Shown here one piece after another: positions 31,330 through 41,844 of a stretch of DNA of 64,000 nt (the stretch's first letter is position 1; each line of letters opens with the position of its first letter). The notes below the pieces were generated by a model. That model ran no database searches. It was not told where the DNA came from and saw only the letters and a list, made by a program, of their open reading frames with translations. Origin of the DNA: Endotrypanum monterogeii (lineage: Eukaryota > Euglenozoa > Kinetoplastea > Trypanosomatida > Trypanosomatidae). The position numbers and the translations under genes are program-made. The stretch covers positions 2,008,282-2,072,281 of the forward strand of contig CM007319.1 in assembly GCA_000333855.2 (NCBI GenBank), written 5' to 3'.

Positions 31330-34300
31330 TCTGCATCTCACAGGCCCCAGACCTGCGGATGTATGGCGCCGAGTCTTTACCTGCAAATACTTAGCTCACT
31401 TTCCTTCCTTTTTTTTTTTTGAGAGCAAGAAAGAAAACGCGGTGGGGTACTCGTGATAGAGGCAAGAAGAAACTGTGTGTGGTTGAGGTCGTCCGCAAGG
31501 CGACATGAGCGTCTCAGTCGAAAAAACTGTGGTGAGTGGTGCGATGACGCCCAGCTTAATCCACAGGGACTGATCGGCAGAAAAGAATCACGTATCCTAC
31601 AAGGAGGCACAATTGAACTCTTGCCGGACGACCCCCTCCCAAGTCCATAAGAGGTTGCCCATATCTCTTCGAAATACGCAATCACCTCTCTCGATCTATG
31701 AGAAGGGGGCGTGGGGCACACGTGACCTTCGCCGGCGGTAGACCATCAATTTTTTTTTTCCACACGTGTCTCCCCCCCTTGGCAATTTCAGAAAGCCTGC
31801 CGCCGCCTCACTACGCTGAGTGCGGCAGCGCTGCAGGTGATGAGCTGTTGCGGCCTAACCCTCTTGACAACTCACCTCGAAGTAGTAAAAAAAAAAAAAA
31901 ACGTCAGACGACGTAGGCGGGATGCCCCGACACTCTAACCGCGACACTGCACCCGCATCACCATCACCACCACCCCCCTCAGATACAAACATCCCTGCGA
32001 CGCAAAGAAAAGCAGAGGTCTTTTGAAGCCCATATGGGAAAATGTGGTGAGTCAGCGTAAGGCATGCCGCCTCCAGGGGATGCTTCCCTGCTGCTCTCCC
32101 TTGACGTGTCTCCGCCGAAATCGCCCGTTGTCACCCCAACTCGATACCTGACCTCTCGGCGTTGTCCGTCCACGCTTAGTGTTGGGAGGGGGGGGGCCAT
32201 TGTCGATGAACGCACCCAACACCTGCATGTAGTATGATACGTGGTAAATCGATTCAGAGCAGCGCTCCGATAATCAGCCCACCGGAGCCGGGAATGTAGC
32301 GAGCCCACACCTCTAAAAAATAAAAAAAAAGGAATGACAGCATGTGATACGCCTCAAGGCCATCAGCATACTAGTCAGGGGCTTTACGGGACCCCCTCTC
32401 CACCACCACCGACCTCAACCTGTTCGAGTCGAAGTAAGGGAACTCCCCTGCGAGGCTCAGTGGAGAGGTGCAGAGGGTAGCTGGGGAGAAACAAGTGAGC
32501 CTCAGTGAAACAAACACGCTTGCTGGCCAACTCAAGCCTTACACTTCATTTAAAAAACATGAAGTAAGCCATAACGGCACACTACCCCTCAAGGCCGCAG
32601 CTGGAACACGCGATTGGCGTCTCCTTCGCGTCCCCTGCTACCGGATCGTCGAAACAACTCAGAAACCCGAGAGTATCTGCGAGGAACGCCCTTCATGTTG
32701 CCTCTACTGCTTGAAGTCTCCTCATCAAACCACCATTGGGGAAAAAGGAAGCTATTGGGGCAACTATATCAGCTCCATTCATTGTGAAGTGCGTTCAGGA
32801 GACAGAAAAGCAGAAGACGCATATTAAAAAATAGAGGGATACAAAACGAGGACAGTACAACAGGCCGGTGTAAGCATCACAGGAGCTGATACATTGAAGT
32901 CGTATATATAGCTGCTGCTGGAGACAACATCGAGAATAACACGACACCTGAAGAGTGCAACTGCAAGGGCCGACTACACCGCTGTTGTGAAGCTGGTGCA
33001 CACACACACACACACACACACACAAATCCCATTTTGTTATCGCTCAATGGTGGTGGCCTTGAAGCCACACAGCGCACGGAAGACGTCAAGTATTGCTTTG
33101 TCTGTGGAGGGGAGCTCACAGAAAACGCGCATGTGAAGCTGCATTCATTTGTACAGATGCGATACCTAAGCCTAAACATCGGCTGGGGAATTCGTTACAA
33201 TTTGGGGAGCACCAGAATGCTTTTCTACAGTAACGACTTTGATGAACCCACGTGTGACGCACACACACACACTCGCTGCGAAGAAAATTAATGAAAAAGA
33301 AACGTCCAGCAGAGCTGAAATAACCTCATCAGCATCGAGGAATGCTATCAGAGCTGAGCAACACATCACGGATACCTCCGCCTTCCACTTTCCCTTCATT
33401 CGTCTTTGCATCATTGTCACAGACAAAGACACATGCACGCAGCAGTACGCTGGGAGGGGGGGAAGACAGGCGATTGGGTTGCGAAGCAGTCGAGAAAAGG
33501 ATGCACAATTGCGGAGGTGTGAAACACAAAAAGAGGGGTAGTATTGTGCAAAAAAAAAAAAGAATAACGTAATACCGAGCCGCCTTTTTTTTTGTCTCTC
33601 TCTTTATTTTCAGCCAAATAGCAATTTTAGGTTTTTTTTGTCCTATTACCGGTAACAGGGGGAGGGAGGGAAGGAGGGAAGGGGGGAAGGGGAAAGGAGG
33701 CCATAGGATTCTTCTGGTCGCAACACACCACCTCCAACCTATCATGTGACGTACTAACAGATTGAGAAGAAAAAACACCGTACACATACACATACACAAA
33801 CAGAAAAAAAAACAGAGACGGACACACAAACGCACACAAACGAGCAGCAAGAAGTTGACAGCAACCAGGAAAAGAAAGCAACCTTTTGAAATCAATGTAA
33901 GAGCAAAATGGAGGAGGGGAACAACGAGCTCAGCACACAGTACTTCTCTCGTTTTTCTGGATGTGTATATGCTCTCTTAGAGATGAGACAGGAAAAGGGG
34001 GGGGTGGAGAAGACCGGACGTAGAGATTAACTCAGGGATACCGGCAGAGAAGGCAGGGAAACTCTTTTTTCTTTACATTTCCTGCACACAGCATGAATTG
34101 TTTCGATGGTGGTGGTGGTGGTGGTGGTGGGGGGGGAGGGGGGTCTCGCAGTCTTGTATACATTCTGAGAAAACATGCGTCGATATTCAAAATGGAGGAG
34201 CAATCTCATATTGAAGAAGAGAGAGAAAAAAAAGGAGTAGTAGTAGGAGGTGGAGGGGGGGAGGGAGGGGGGGCAGAGAAAAAGCCCCCGTTGCAGAATA

Positions 34301-34349
34301 ACGGAAAATGGCATCCAGCCTTCCACACGCAGCACACACACCTACACAC

Positions 34350-34387
<38 letters not shown>

Positions 34388-35098
34388 ACGCGTAGGAGCA
34401 ATAACCAGCATATATATGTCAAAGCATAGAGACATCTATATATATATATATAGATGTGTACATACATATATTTATACTTGCACTAGTACACACGCCCAGA
34501 GCTGAAGGGCCAACAGAGACGCCACGTAAGGCGGAAAACTTGCACGTCACAACAATCAAAAACTGCAAAAATGATGTGTGGGAACACACACACGAGAAAA
34601 AAAAAAAAAGATATGAAAAGTAGACAGCTGAACATCCAGCCGAGGTATTAAACCGCAGAAAAACAAACAAAAACTAAAAAACATAAACACAGTAACAAAA
34701 TGTGTAAACGCCACAAGCACCCACAACACCCAACCTTTTAGATTAGCAAAAAGGAGAGAGAGAGAGAGCAGGTAACGAAAAGAAAAAAAAAGGAGGGGTG
34801 AAAAATGAAATGAACAAGAGAAACAGACATATGTTAGACACCCTCGTAATTGTCAAGGATGCACGATCAAATCAAGGGCACCGGTGACGAATGCATTTGT
34901 CGGCATCGTAGTCGATTGGTGCAACGACAGCAGCACAACCCTGGCGATATAGCGACGAAGATTTTCCCTGGGAAGTAAGAGTGAGTTTTAATCGGTGCCC
35001 GCACGCCCCCCGCTCCCGTCAACACCCACCTACACCTACACACACACACACACACACACCTACACACACCGCCTCCTTACCCGCAGTTTCCCACGTCT
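31330..35098. other. Long gene-poor stretch (about 3.8 kb)
   Basis: No gene can be supported on either strand. It carries many simple repeats: A-run about 31887-31900, (CA)n 33000-33024, purine-rich block 33655-33700, (GGT)n with G-runs 34108-34143, (CA)n about 34326-34385, (TA)n about 34437-34452, (GA)n about 34755-34769, (CA)n about 35037-35066. It is three to four times longer than the other intergenic gaps here. It may hold very long UTRs, a decayed gene or retroposon remnant, or non-coding RNAs; I see no direct proof of any. Confidence 0.6.
34326..34385. repeat. Compound (CA)n repeat with CCTACA units
   Basis: ACACAC runs interrupted by two CCTACACA units, then about 13 uninterrupted CA units. 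It lies within the gene-poor stretch. Confidence 0.85.
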
Positions 35099-37546
35099 TC
35101 ACGTCCTCCTCTTGCTCGTAGCCCTTACGGTTGATTGCTTCGCTGGCGCAATGCGTGGAAGAACCACGGTGCTCGCCGCAGGCAATGTAGACTGCTTGCT
35201 CGTGTGAAGACGAGCCAAGGAAGGCGGTGCCGTACTAGATGGTGGCACATGTTTACGCCCCTTAGACGGTGATGTCAGCTCCACCAGTTCTTTTTCCCAC
35301 TCGCTCTTCAGCAGGTCACGCAGCTTGGCCCGCCGCTCCGCCTTATCGGTTTCCTTTGCGTACTCCAGCATGGCCAACTCTGCCCTCTCTCGCCGAGCAT
35401 CCCTCTCCTCGTCGCCGTAACAGCTGAACGGCCCAGCGTGGTCCTCGGCCGCATGAATTTTACATCCCATCGCGTACTTGACCGCTTCCTCCTTTACATC
35501 TTCGTCTATATCTTTGCATAAGCGGCCGATCATCGCAGTGAATTCCTCCTCAATGGCGCCAGCGTTGCTCTTCCGGAGAGCTTGCGAGAGTAGACCCAAG
35601 TTGCGTGCGAGTGCCAGACGCACCGCAGTCACGCTATCGCGCTGCAGCTCGAGGCAGCACTCCAGCATCCTCTCCCGAACACAGCGAAGGGAGAAAAAAT
35701 GAAAGGATGCCGAAACAAAGCAAATGTACGTCTGGCGTGCATAGCACGAGCTCGACCTGCCGTACTCACTGTTCAGGCGGCTAAACATTTGCGCTTTTGT
35801 GATTGGATTCTCGATTCGGGAGGTGATGTTCATAATAAGAGTTGCACACTCGGCCTTCAGGATTGTCGCCCCAGCCGTGGCGTACTCCCATAGCCGCGGT
35901 ACGACCTGATCCGTCAGTGTCTTCTCATCAAACAAATCGATGTACTGGCCTACAATCCGCATAACGTGCTGCATGGTGCGCCAGTTCACCACTGACTCCG
36001 AGACCCAGGAAAGAAACGCGTCGAGCACTGAAGAGAAAAAGGACGCACGGGCTCCAGTTTTCAGTTCACTGCGGAAGTAGTCGAGAAGGATGCTGATATG
36101 TGGGAGCAGCGCAGCCCGTACACACGGGTTAGAATCAGTGATGAGGCGCAGGAAGGGCTGCTCCAGCAGGTTAGCCGTGGGTGTGCGTAGCAGTGGGATA
36201 AGCTCGTGCATTCCAGCAGCAGTGCTGAGTCGGGCAGCAACGCATTTATCAGTGGCCAGGGACAAAAGTACCTTGCTCAAGTGCGTGGCGAACACGGCGC
36301 GAGGAAGTGATGCGACTACCGCGGGAAAGTTAAAGGCGCACTGACGCCGGGCATCCTCTTCGTGTCGCGTCGCAGCGGCGCAGAAGAATTTCGCAAAAAG
36401 CGCCACGTCCTCCTCGGAGACGATGTCTGTCTTTATGGCGTCAAGGAAACGACCAAACTCCCCGACGAGTAAGCCGACCACTTCACTTGGAGGGTTCGAA
36501 ATGAAATTCTTGATGATCGGGAACAACTTCTCTCGGCGGTAGGCAGGGCCAAAAAACTCCACTAAATCAATAAGACATGAAAATGCGGCTCGCGACACGG
36601 CTTGCTCCTCGTCATTTAGGAGCTCAAACAAGTCCGGTGCCACGCGTGTTTTGGCCCTCTCAACGCCCAGCGAATGCGCAATCGCACACAGCTGCTGGCA
36701 CATATGCTGACGGACACCAACGTTCGTGTCTTGGCATAGGGCCAAGGCCCGAGGAAGCAGAAGCTGCTCTACTTTGTCGTCCGCTATGTGGCGACACAAA
36801 GCACCGAAAAGTCTGCAACTCAGCTCGCGCTGATCCTGTGGCTGCGCGTGCTCTGACTTGCTAAGCGCCAGGCTCACCAAATCACCCTGCAGCACGCGAG
36901 GGGGCAAATGATCTATGAGCCCCAGCAGCAGCCCACACCACGCTATGCGAATTTCGGGCGTCTGGACAGTCAACATTGTCTTTGTGACATCATAGATCAC
37001 AGTCGATGTGTTCAAGTCCAAGAGACCTACAAGCTTTAGTAGCTCTACCGGTGCGCGACACTGGAGCTCGGGATCTTGCGCCCACATGGAGTCCAACATT
37101 GTCTCGAGCACCTTCGCGACTCCCTTCGAGGAAAGCTCTGCGAGCTGATCGCCGACGTGGACGAAGAAAGAGATGCGCTGCCCTGTACTCCCATTTGCCA
37201 TCATATACTTTGCAGACTCCTCTACCGAAAGCCGCTCCTTCTCCACATACCGCTGCACCGCTTCCTCGCGCTCTAAAGCCGCGTTCATGGCCTCTATATT
37301 CTCGGCGCCCGGCACCTCGCGCACCAGTGCAGTCGGGTCATCAGGAAGTGTTGTGGAGGGCATAAAGCGCAAACCATCCTTACCCGACGCATCCCGTTTG
37401 GGAAACGGCGCAGCCCAGTTGTCGACATTTCCACCAGGAACGCCTTTTATCTTAATCTTCGGCTTCTTGTGTTGCACCGTTGTTTGGGCTGCTCGAGCCT
37501 CCTCGAGGAATTGTTGGCGTAGCTCAAATGGCGAGCGATAATCCAT
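35099..37546 (-). CDS. HEAT-repeat protein, phosphatase 4 regulatory subunit 4 (PPP4R4)-like
   Basis: ATG at 37546 (MDYRSPFELRQQFLEE) gives 815 residues; human PPP4R4 is about 870. Most of it is HEAT-type helical repeats. Two segments follow PPP4R4 closely: LLLPRALALCQDTNVGVRQH with CQQLCAIAHSLG, and the RRQCAFNFPAVVASLP segment (human: RKNCAYNFPAMIVFVDP). An ERLSVEESAKY motif near residue 105 also fits. The C-terminal part is charged coiled coil (RRERAELAMLEYAKETDKAERRAKLRDLL) and then a basic low-complexity tail. In animals PPP4R4 binds the catalytic subunit of protein phosphatase 4, a PP2A-like enzyme; cell location here is unknown. The general alternative is another PP2A-A-type scaffold. 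Confidence 0.78.
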   Translation of the reverse strand: MDYRSPFELRQQFLEEARAAQTTVQHKKPKIKIKGVPGGNVDNWAAPFPKRDASGKDGLRFMPSTTLPDDPTALVREVPGAENIEAMNAALEREEAVQRYVEKERLSVEESAKYMMANGSTGQRISFFVHVGDQLAELSSKGVAKVLETMLDSMWAQDPELQCRAPVELLKLVGLLDLNTSTVIYDVTKTMLTVQTPEIRIAWCGLLLGLIDHLPPRVLQGDLVSLALSKSEHAQPQDQRELSCRLFGALCRHIADDKVEQLLLPRALALCQDTNVGVRQHMCQQLCAIAHSLGVERAKTRVAPDLFELLNDEEQAVSRAAFSCLIDLVEFFGPAYRREKLFPIIKNFISNPPSEVVGLLVGEFGRFLDAIKTDIVSEEDVALFAKFFCAAATRHEEDARRQCAFNFPAVVASLPRAVFATHLSKVLLSLATDKCVAARLSTAAGMHELIPLLRTPTANLLEQPFLRLITDSNPCVRAALLPHISILLDYFRSELKTGARASFFSSVLDAFLSWVSESVVNWRTMQHVMRIVGQYIDLFDEKTLTDQVVPRLWEYATAGATILKAECATLIMNITSRIENPITKAQMFSRLNSEYGRSSSCYARQTYICFVSASFHFFSLRCVRERMLECCLELQRDSVTAVRLALARNLGLLSQALRKSNAGAIEEEFTAMIGRLCKDIDEDVKEEAVKYAMGCKIHAAEDHAGPFSCYGDEERDARRERAELAMLEYAKETDKAERRAKLRDLLKSEWEKELVELTSPSKGRKHVPPSSTAPPSLARLHTSKQSTLPAASTVVLPRIAPAKQSTVRATSKRRT

Positions 37547-38653
37547 CGGCTGGCAACTGCAACGATTAAGGGAACTAAACACAACGGCCAGCAGAAACGA
37601 GGCGAAGAGGTAAATATGATTGGGTGATTAACACGACAGAACAAAACCCCCTGATTGCGTTGCGTGTATGCGTGCACGCCCGTGCAAATGCGTGTGTTCG
37701 ATGACAGAATGAACAACAAATAATAACAATAACGGCAACAGAACAAAGTTGAAATAGTGCTCGCTCGAATGCTTCAGAGGGATCGGGTCTGGGATCATAC
37801 GCGTATAGAAGCCACGAAGTTACACACGTGAGACGAATTTCAGAAGGCAAAAAAAAAAAAGACGGGCGGCAGTGTGCATACACAAAAAAAAAAGACAGAG
37901 AAAAAAAAAAAGATGCTCAAACTTCCTTCCAACCTCCCGCTGCCCCGACCAAAGTTATGGTCGCTTTTCGTGAAGATAAATCTGCTTCTGTGTGTTTCTG
38001 TGAGTCGCCTGCACAATGGTGAAACAAAGATTTGTAGATCGGCAGCAGCCTCGGTCCTGCAGGATGCCGTAAGTGCGGTTAGACAGGTCGAGCGAATTCC
38101 CAAGAAGGAACACTAAGAAAAACAGCACCAAAAGGTTGCGCAATGTCACCGCCTGATTTCCACAGCTAAAGGGAAACATAAAATTTAAAATCTATTTGTG
38201 TGTGCGTGTGTGTTTGTAAAATTCAGAAAAGGATTAGCAAGATGGCGAGATAAGTGAGGAGGGTACGCAATTTCCACTCAACGGAGGCCGGGATACAAGA
38301 GTACGGGATAAAAATAGCGGTCTGCAGTCGAGCTGCAGCAAGTAGGGGTCAACCACAAGACGCAACGCGAAGAAAACAAAAAGCCTGGCAACGCGAGGCA
38401 CCGCTTGAGCCCCTTCGCGAAGCCAAGACCCAGCGTGCGACGACACACCTGCACCCAGAGGAATACTGTACCGCCACAGAAAATGATGCCTGCGTGAGCG
38501 AACTCAGTGCAGAGAGCTTCCTCACCACCACCCAGAAATCCGTATTGTAGACACGCAGAACAACAGAAAGGCCTGTACATCTAATTCCAAAAGGTTCATC
38601 ATTATTATTATTATTATTTTTTTTTGCACTGCAGGCATTACGCGATGCATTGC
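37547..38653. other. Intergenic region downstream of the AAA+ gene
   Basis: No gene is seen. A-runs near 37848-37860, 37885-37894 and 37902-37912; (ATT)n ending in a T-run at about 38597-38625. Confidence 0.65.
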
Positions 38654-40252
38654 TTACTCGAAGTGTAGGTATTCTACCCGCTGCAACATGCAGCAGTTCT
38701 CAAAAATATAACCGCGAATCTCGGCAGTGGTGGGCAAAGGCAAAAAGCCTGCCGAGGCCGCTTCCCAACCGTGCCGCTGTGCACCTCCTTCGAAGACCTT
38801 CCGTAAGAGATACTGAAGAGATGCGGCCGTGCAGCCCACCGCATGGTCGGCAATCAGCAGAACGCACTCGCGTTTCTGCACCTCTCCCCCTTTGAATTTC
38901 TGAAAGAAATCTGAGCAGAGCTCCTCTGCAGCATCCCGGGTGAGGGGCGGGATGAACACCGGCGTCTCGAGCCGTCCCTGTCGAAGGACGGCAGCGTCTA
39001 GCACGTGCGGTGCATTCGTAATCCCAATCGTGAGCACGCCGCTATTATCTGTAACGCCATCCAGCTCACAAAGAAGTCCCGCCAGCATACGCCTCGTGAC
39101 ATCGAGCTGTCCCCTGCCGCCTCCCTTGTCTCCGTCACCGCTCTGCATCGCACCACGAGATTGCGCTATGACATCCAGGTCCTCCAGGACCACGACAGCT
39201 GGAATGCGAGCCCGAGCTCGGCGATACACTTCGCGCAACTTCTCCTCACTCTCTCCGAGGTACTTCGAGAAGAGCATCGTGCACTCCACAAAATAAAAGG
39301 GCACCGACGGGAACTCGCTGGCGGTCTGTCGAGCCAAAGTCGACTTGCCACACCCCGACGGGCCGTGGAAAAGTAAGCCAGTGGAGGCGGGGAGGGATGC
39401 GATCAGCTGACCGCAACCGCCCGGTCTCCTCTGCGCAGTGAAGACAGAAATGAGGGTGTTTATTCGGTGTCGAACATCCTCTAGACCGTAAAGGTGGGTG
39501 GGACTTTGAGCAGCACTAGTGGGGAAGCGGTGGTGGAGAAGGAAAGCAGAGTCTTCCTTTGCCAGTGACCGCCGCTTTGCCTCGGTGGCACCGTCTGTGG
39601 AAGCCTCGAGTGACATGCAGACATTGAAGAGAAACCTTTGGCGTGAGGCACAAATAGTGTGTGCCCCAATCAGAAGCTCACCGTGTGATTTAAACCAGGG
39701 CTTCGGAACACTTCGCAAGAACCTCCTCATACCTGCCTCGGTGAGATCTTGCAGAGGGTACGGTACAGGCATCTTCTGCGCGAGCAACCATGCAGGAATC
39801 ATATCTCGACTTGGGGCACTCCCGACCAACGCGCATGCGCAGCCCGTCAAGACTGACTGGAGAATTCGCTGGAGAGTCGGCAACAACCCATTAATACTGC
39901 AGAGGGACCAAAGGAGGTCGATGTCATCAGCGACGATAATCGAGTAGGAGCTAAACGGTGACACACGGGCATTGGGCAATGGCATAAAAGACTTACTGTG
40001 AGCTACCCCGGCATAGGTCAGCGTCCATATCGTGAAACCATCGCCCGATGAAGCAGACGCGGGCGTGTTGAGAATACCCTGAACTGTGGTAGCGTGTCGA
40101 GCATTGACTGTTGCTGACAGTCCGCTCGCAAAGCTGTGAAGTGCTGTGCTCTTGCCCGCACCCTTACCACCAACAACGAGAAGAAACAGCGATTTCCCCC
40201 CAACTTGTCGAAGCCTCTGTACATCAGCGATGAGGTGGCCATCAACGGACAT
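38654..40252 (-). CDS. Compact two-module AAA+ ATPase
   Basis: ATG at 40252 gives 532 residues with two P-loop modules and almost no N-terminal domain. Module 1 (about 20-240) has Walker A GGKGAGKS (28-35) and Walker B-like IIVADD (105-110). Module 2 (about 255-500) has Walker A GPSGCGKS (297-304), the pore/SRH-type SKYLGESEEKLREVYRRAR (329-347), a Walker B reading VVVLED (353-358), where the usual Asp-Glu is swapped to Glu-Asp, and the sensor/arginine-finger region TNAPHVLDAAVLRQGRLE. The second module is CDC48/PEX1/PEX6-like. Module 1 recalls the first AAA domain of PEX1 but the protein is far smaller. It could be a peroxin-like or ribosome-biogenesis remodeller; the specific role is not recognised. 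Both Walker B variants raise doubt about normal ATP hydrolysis. Confidence 0.78.
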   Translation of the reverse strand: MSVDGHLIADVQRLRQVGGKSLFLLVVGGKGAGKSTALHSFASGLSATVNARHATTVQGILNTPASASSGDGFTIWTLTYAGVAHSKSFMPLPNARVSPFSSYSIIVADDIDLLWSLCSINGLLPTLQRILQSVLTGCACALVGSAPSRDMIPAWLLAQKMPVPYPLQDLTEAGMRRFLRSVPKPWFKSHGELLIGAHTICASRQRFLFNVCMSLEASTDGATEAKRRSLAKEDSAFLLHHRFPTSAAQSPTHLYGLEDVRHRINTLISVFTAQRRPGGCGQLIASLPASTGLLFHGPSGCGKSTLARQTASEFPSVPFYFVECTMLFSKYLGESEEKLREVYRRARARIPAVVVLEDLDVIAQSRGAMQSGDGDKGGGRGQLDVTRRMLAGLLCELDGVTDNSGVLTIGITNAPHVLDAAVLRQGRLETPVFIPPLTRDAAEELCSDFFQKFKGGEVQKRECVLLIADHAVGCTAASLQYLLRKVFEGGAQRHGWEAASAGFLPLPTTAEIRGYIFENCCMLQRVEYLHFE

Positions 40253-40315
40253 GGGGAACGATCATAAGTGGTGGGGTCTCGCGTCCGTTTTTGACTATGG
40301 GAAGTGTGCCCCAGC

Positions 40316-40338
40316 CTAGAAAAAAAAAAAAGAGATAG
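40316..40338 (-). promoter_or_regulatory. Likely trans-splice acceptor of the AAA+ gene
   Basis: The transcript reads a T12-rich pyrimidine tract (plus-strand A/G, 40319-40338) followed directly by CTAG, with the AG at 40317-40316. This gives a 5'UTR of about 63 bases before the ATG at 40252. Confidence 0.6.
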
Positions 40339-40834
40339 GCAAAGGCAATGACTGAGGTGAACACAAATGGGAGCAAAAAAGGGGAAATAAAATCCGATTA
40401 GGGAAACACCTCACCACTGGAACTAAGAAAATAGAGAGCTCGTAAATGGTAACATAAAGAAAAAAGTAGAAACATTTAGTCGAGATATCAGGTCAGCCAC
40501 ATTGTCGGCTGGGGGAAACACCGGCAGGGGTCTTCCGGGTGCGCTGGGTACGCGAGGCGTGCCTGGTCGTCATGCGCTACGACCACATCGCGTTGCCTCT
40601 ACGTCAACTGTCTCTTATGGATGCATGCGGCACCGTTTTCCCAAGAATGATCACCCCTAATGTTAGACGAAAAACTCATTACTGTGTCTCCCCTTTACCG
40701 GCGAGAGGTCTCTCGAATATGATATTATTTTTCTTGCTTGGAGATCCACAAAGCACGAGAGTGTCCGGGGAAAAGAGCCAAAAGGATATCGGCAACTTGA
40801 TCTCTCGAGTACACGCACATCTATACATATACAT

Positions 40835-40871
<37 letters not shown>

Positions 40872-41118
40872 GACTGAGTGCGTCAAAGCGATAGCACACC
40901 TTCGCACACGATAAGTGGAGCAGAGCGAGCAGAAACGCAGGAAGAACGACAAGGGCAACCACATCCACAAGAATGAGCTTTCGTGCTGACGTAATCCAAA
41001 GGACTAAATAAGCTCAACACACCACTGCAGTCATCTCATATATGCACAACTGCGTCGCGGCCCACCTGTCACATACGTGCATCGGCGGCGAAAGTTTGGA
41101 GAGAGAATACTAACCTCA
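40339..41118. other. Intergenic region downstream of the phosducin-like gene
   Basis: No gene is seen. A long (TA)n block with TACATA variants at about 40823-40870. Confidence 0.65.
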
Positions 41119-41844
41119 TCAATCATCATTGCTAGGAGCCTCGCCACATGTGTCATCCTCGCTGCGCGTGAGCACGCCGCTCTGAATAAGTTCCCGCTCC
41201 ACACTAACCAGTGTTAGCTGCCTCTGCTTCTGCCAATCCCCCAGCCCGGTGACCTGCTTCTTCAGCTCCCTGTCCTTGTAGAGGAGTACACAAGGGAGAT
41301 GACGGTCAGGGAACTGAGGAATCGCCTCTGTGGAGATGATCGAAACAAATTTCACGGAGCGGTGCCGTTGCGCCACGATGCGGAGCACCGACAACAGCGC
41401 CTCACAGTCGCTGTGACTTGGTTTGATTAGTACCGCCACTACCCAGCACATCGAAGAGGCGTCCGTCACCTCAGCGACGTAGTCAGTGCCCGGAATGTGC
41501 CGTAGCACCCCAAAGCGCTCTTTTTCTTTTTCTCTCTGAAGCTCCATCATCCGCTTTCGCCGTATAGCGACCAATGCCTCCTCGTCGTCGGAGTCCAGCG
41601 ATGCGCTGGGGTCATCCTCTCCACTCCTTGTGCTGCATGTGTAGCCATTGCGTTGAGCCTTGGCCTCGATCCTCTCCGCTTGTGGATTGTAAGCCGTGAG
41701 GCAAGTGTTCTCGTTTTGATCAGCAATTTTCTGTGCGAGTATTTCCAACTCGTGTGTTTCGTACAACCCGACACGATTGCCGTATCGGTATTGCACGTCC
41801 TCCCACTCAGTGGTGTGGATGCGTTTATCAGCTGTGCGCTCCAT
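41119..41844 (-). CDS. Phosducin-like protein (PDCL3/PLP2 type)
   Basis: ATG at 41844 (MERTADKRIHTTEWEDVQY) gives 241 residues, typical for PhLP2/3. The N-terminal TEWEDVQYRYG matches the TEWNDILRKKG motif of PDCL2/3. A charged RRKRMMELQREKEKERFG helix and GTDYVAEVTDAS lead into a thioredoxin-like fold (about 115-215) with VVAVLIKPSHSDCEALLSVLRIVAQRH, VKFVSIISTEAIPQFPDRHLPCVLLYKD, as in PDCL3. The tail is acidic. Members act in the cytosol as cofactors of the CCT/TRiC chaperonin in folding of actin, tubulin and G-beta-like proteins. No redox CxxC is present, as expected for phosducin-like proteins. Confidence 0.87.
   Translation of the reverse strand: MERTADKRIHTTEWEDVQYRYGNRVGLYETHELEILAQKIADQNENTCLTAYNPQAERIEAKAQRNGYTCSTRSGEDDPSASLDSDDEEALVAIRRKRMMELQREKEKERFGVLRHIPGTDYVAEVTDASSMCWVVAVLIKPSHSDCEALLSVLRIVAQRHRSVKFVSIISTEAIPQFPDRHLPCVLLYKDRELKKQVTGLGDWQKQRQLTLVSVERELIQSGVLTRSEDDTCGEAPSNDD

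Noticed and set aside
32655..32715. Possible C/D box snoRNA on the minus strand (TTGATGA ... CTGA)
   Set aside because: Spacing is short, the C box is imperfect and no terminal stem or repeated cluster is seen.
32468..32827. Plus-strand frame of 119 codons
   Set aside because: It opens with GTG, has no recognisable motif and is opposite to the direction of all genes in the window.
33329..33895. Minus-strand frame of 188 codons rich in Phe, Leu, Pro and Cys
   Set aside because: It is a translation of pyrimidine tracts and CA/GT repeats, with no folded-protein pattern.
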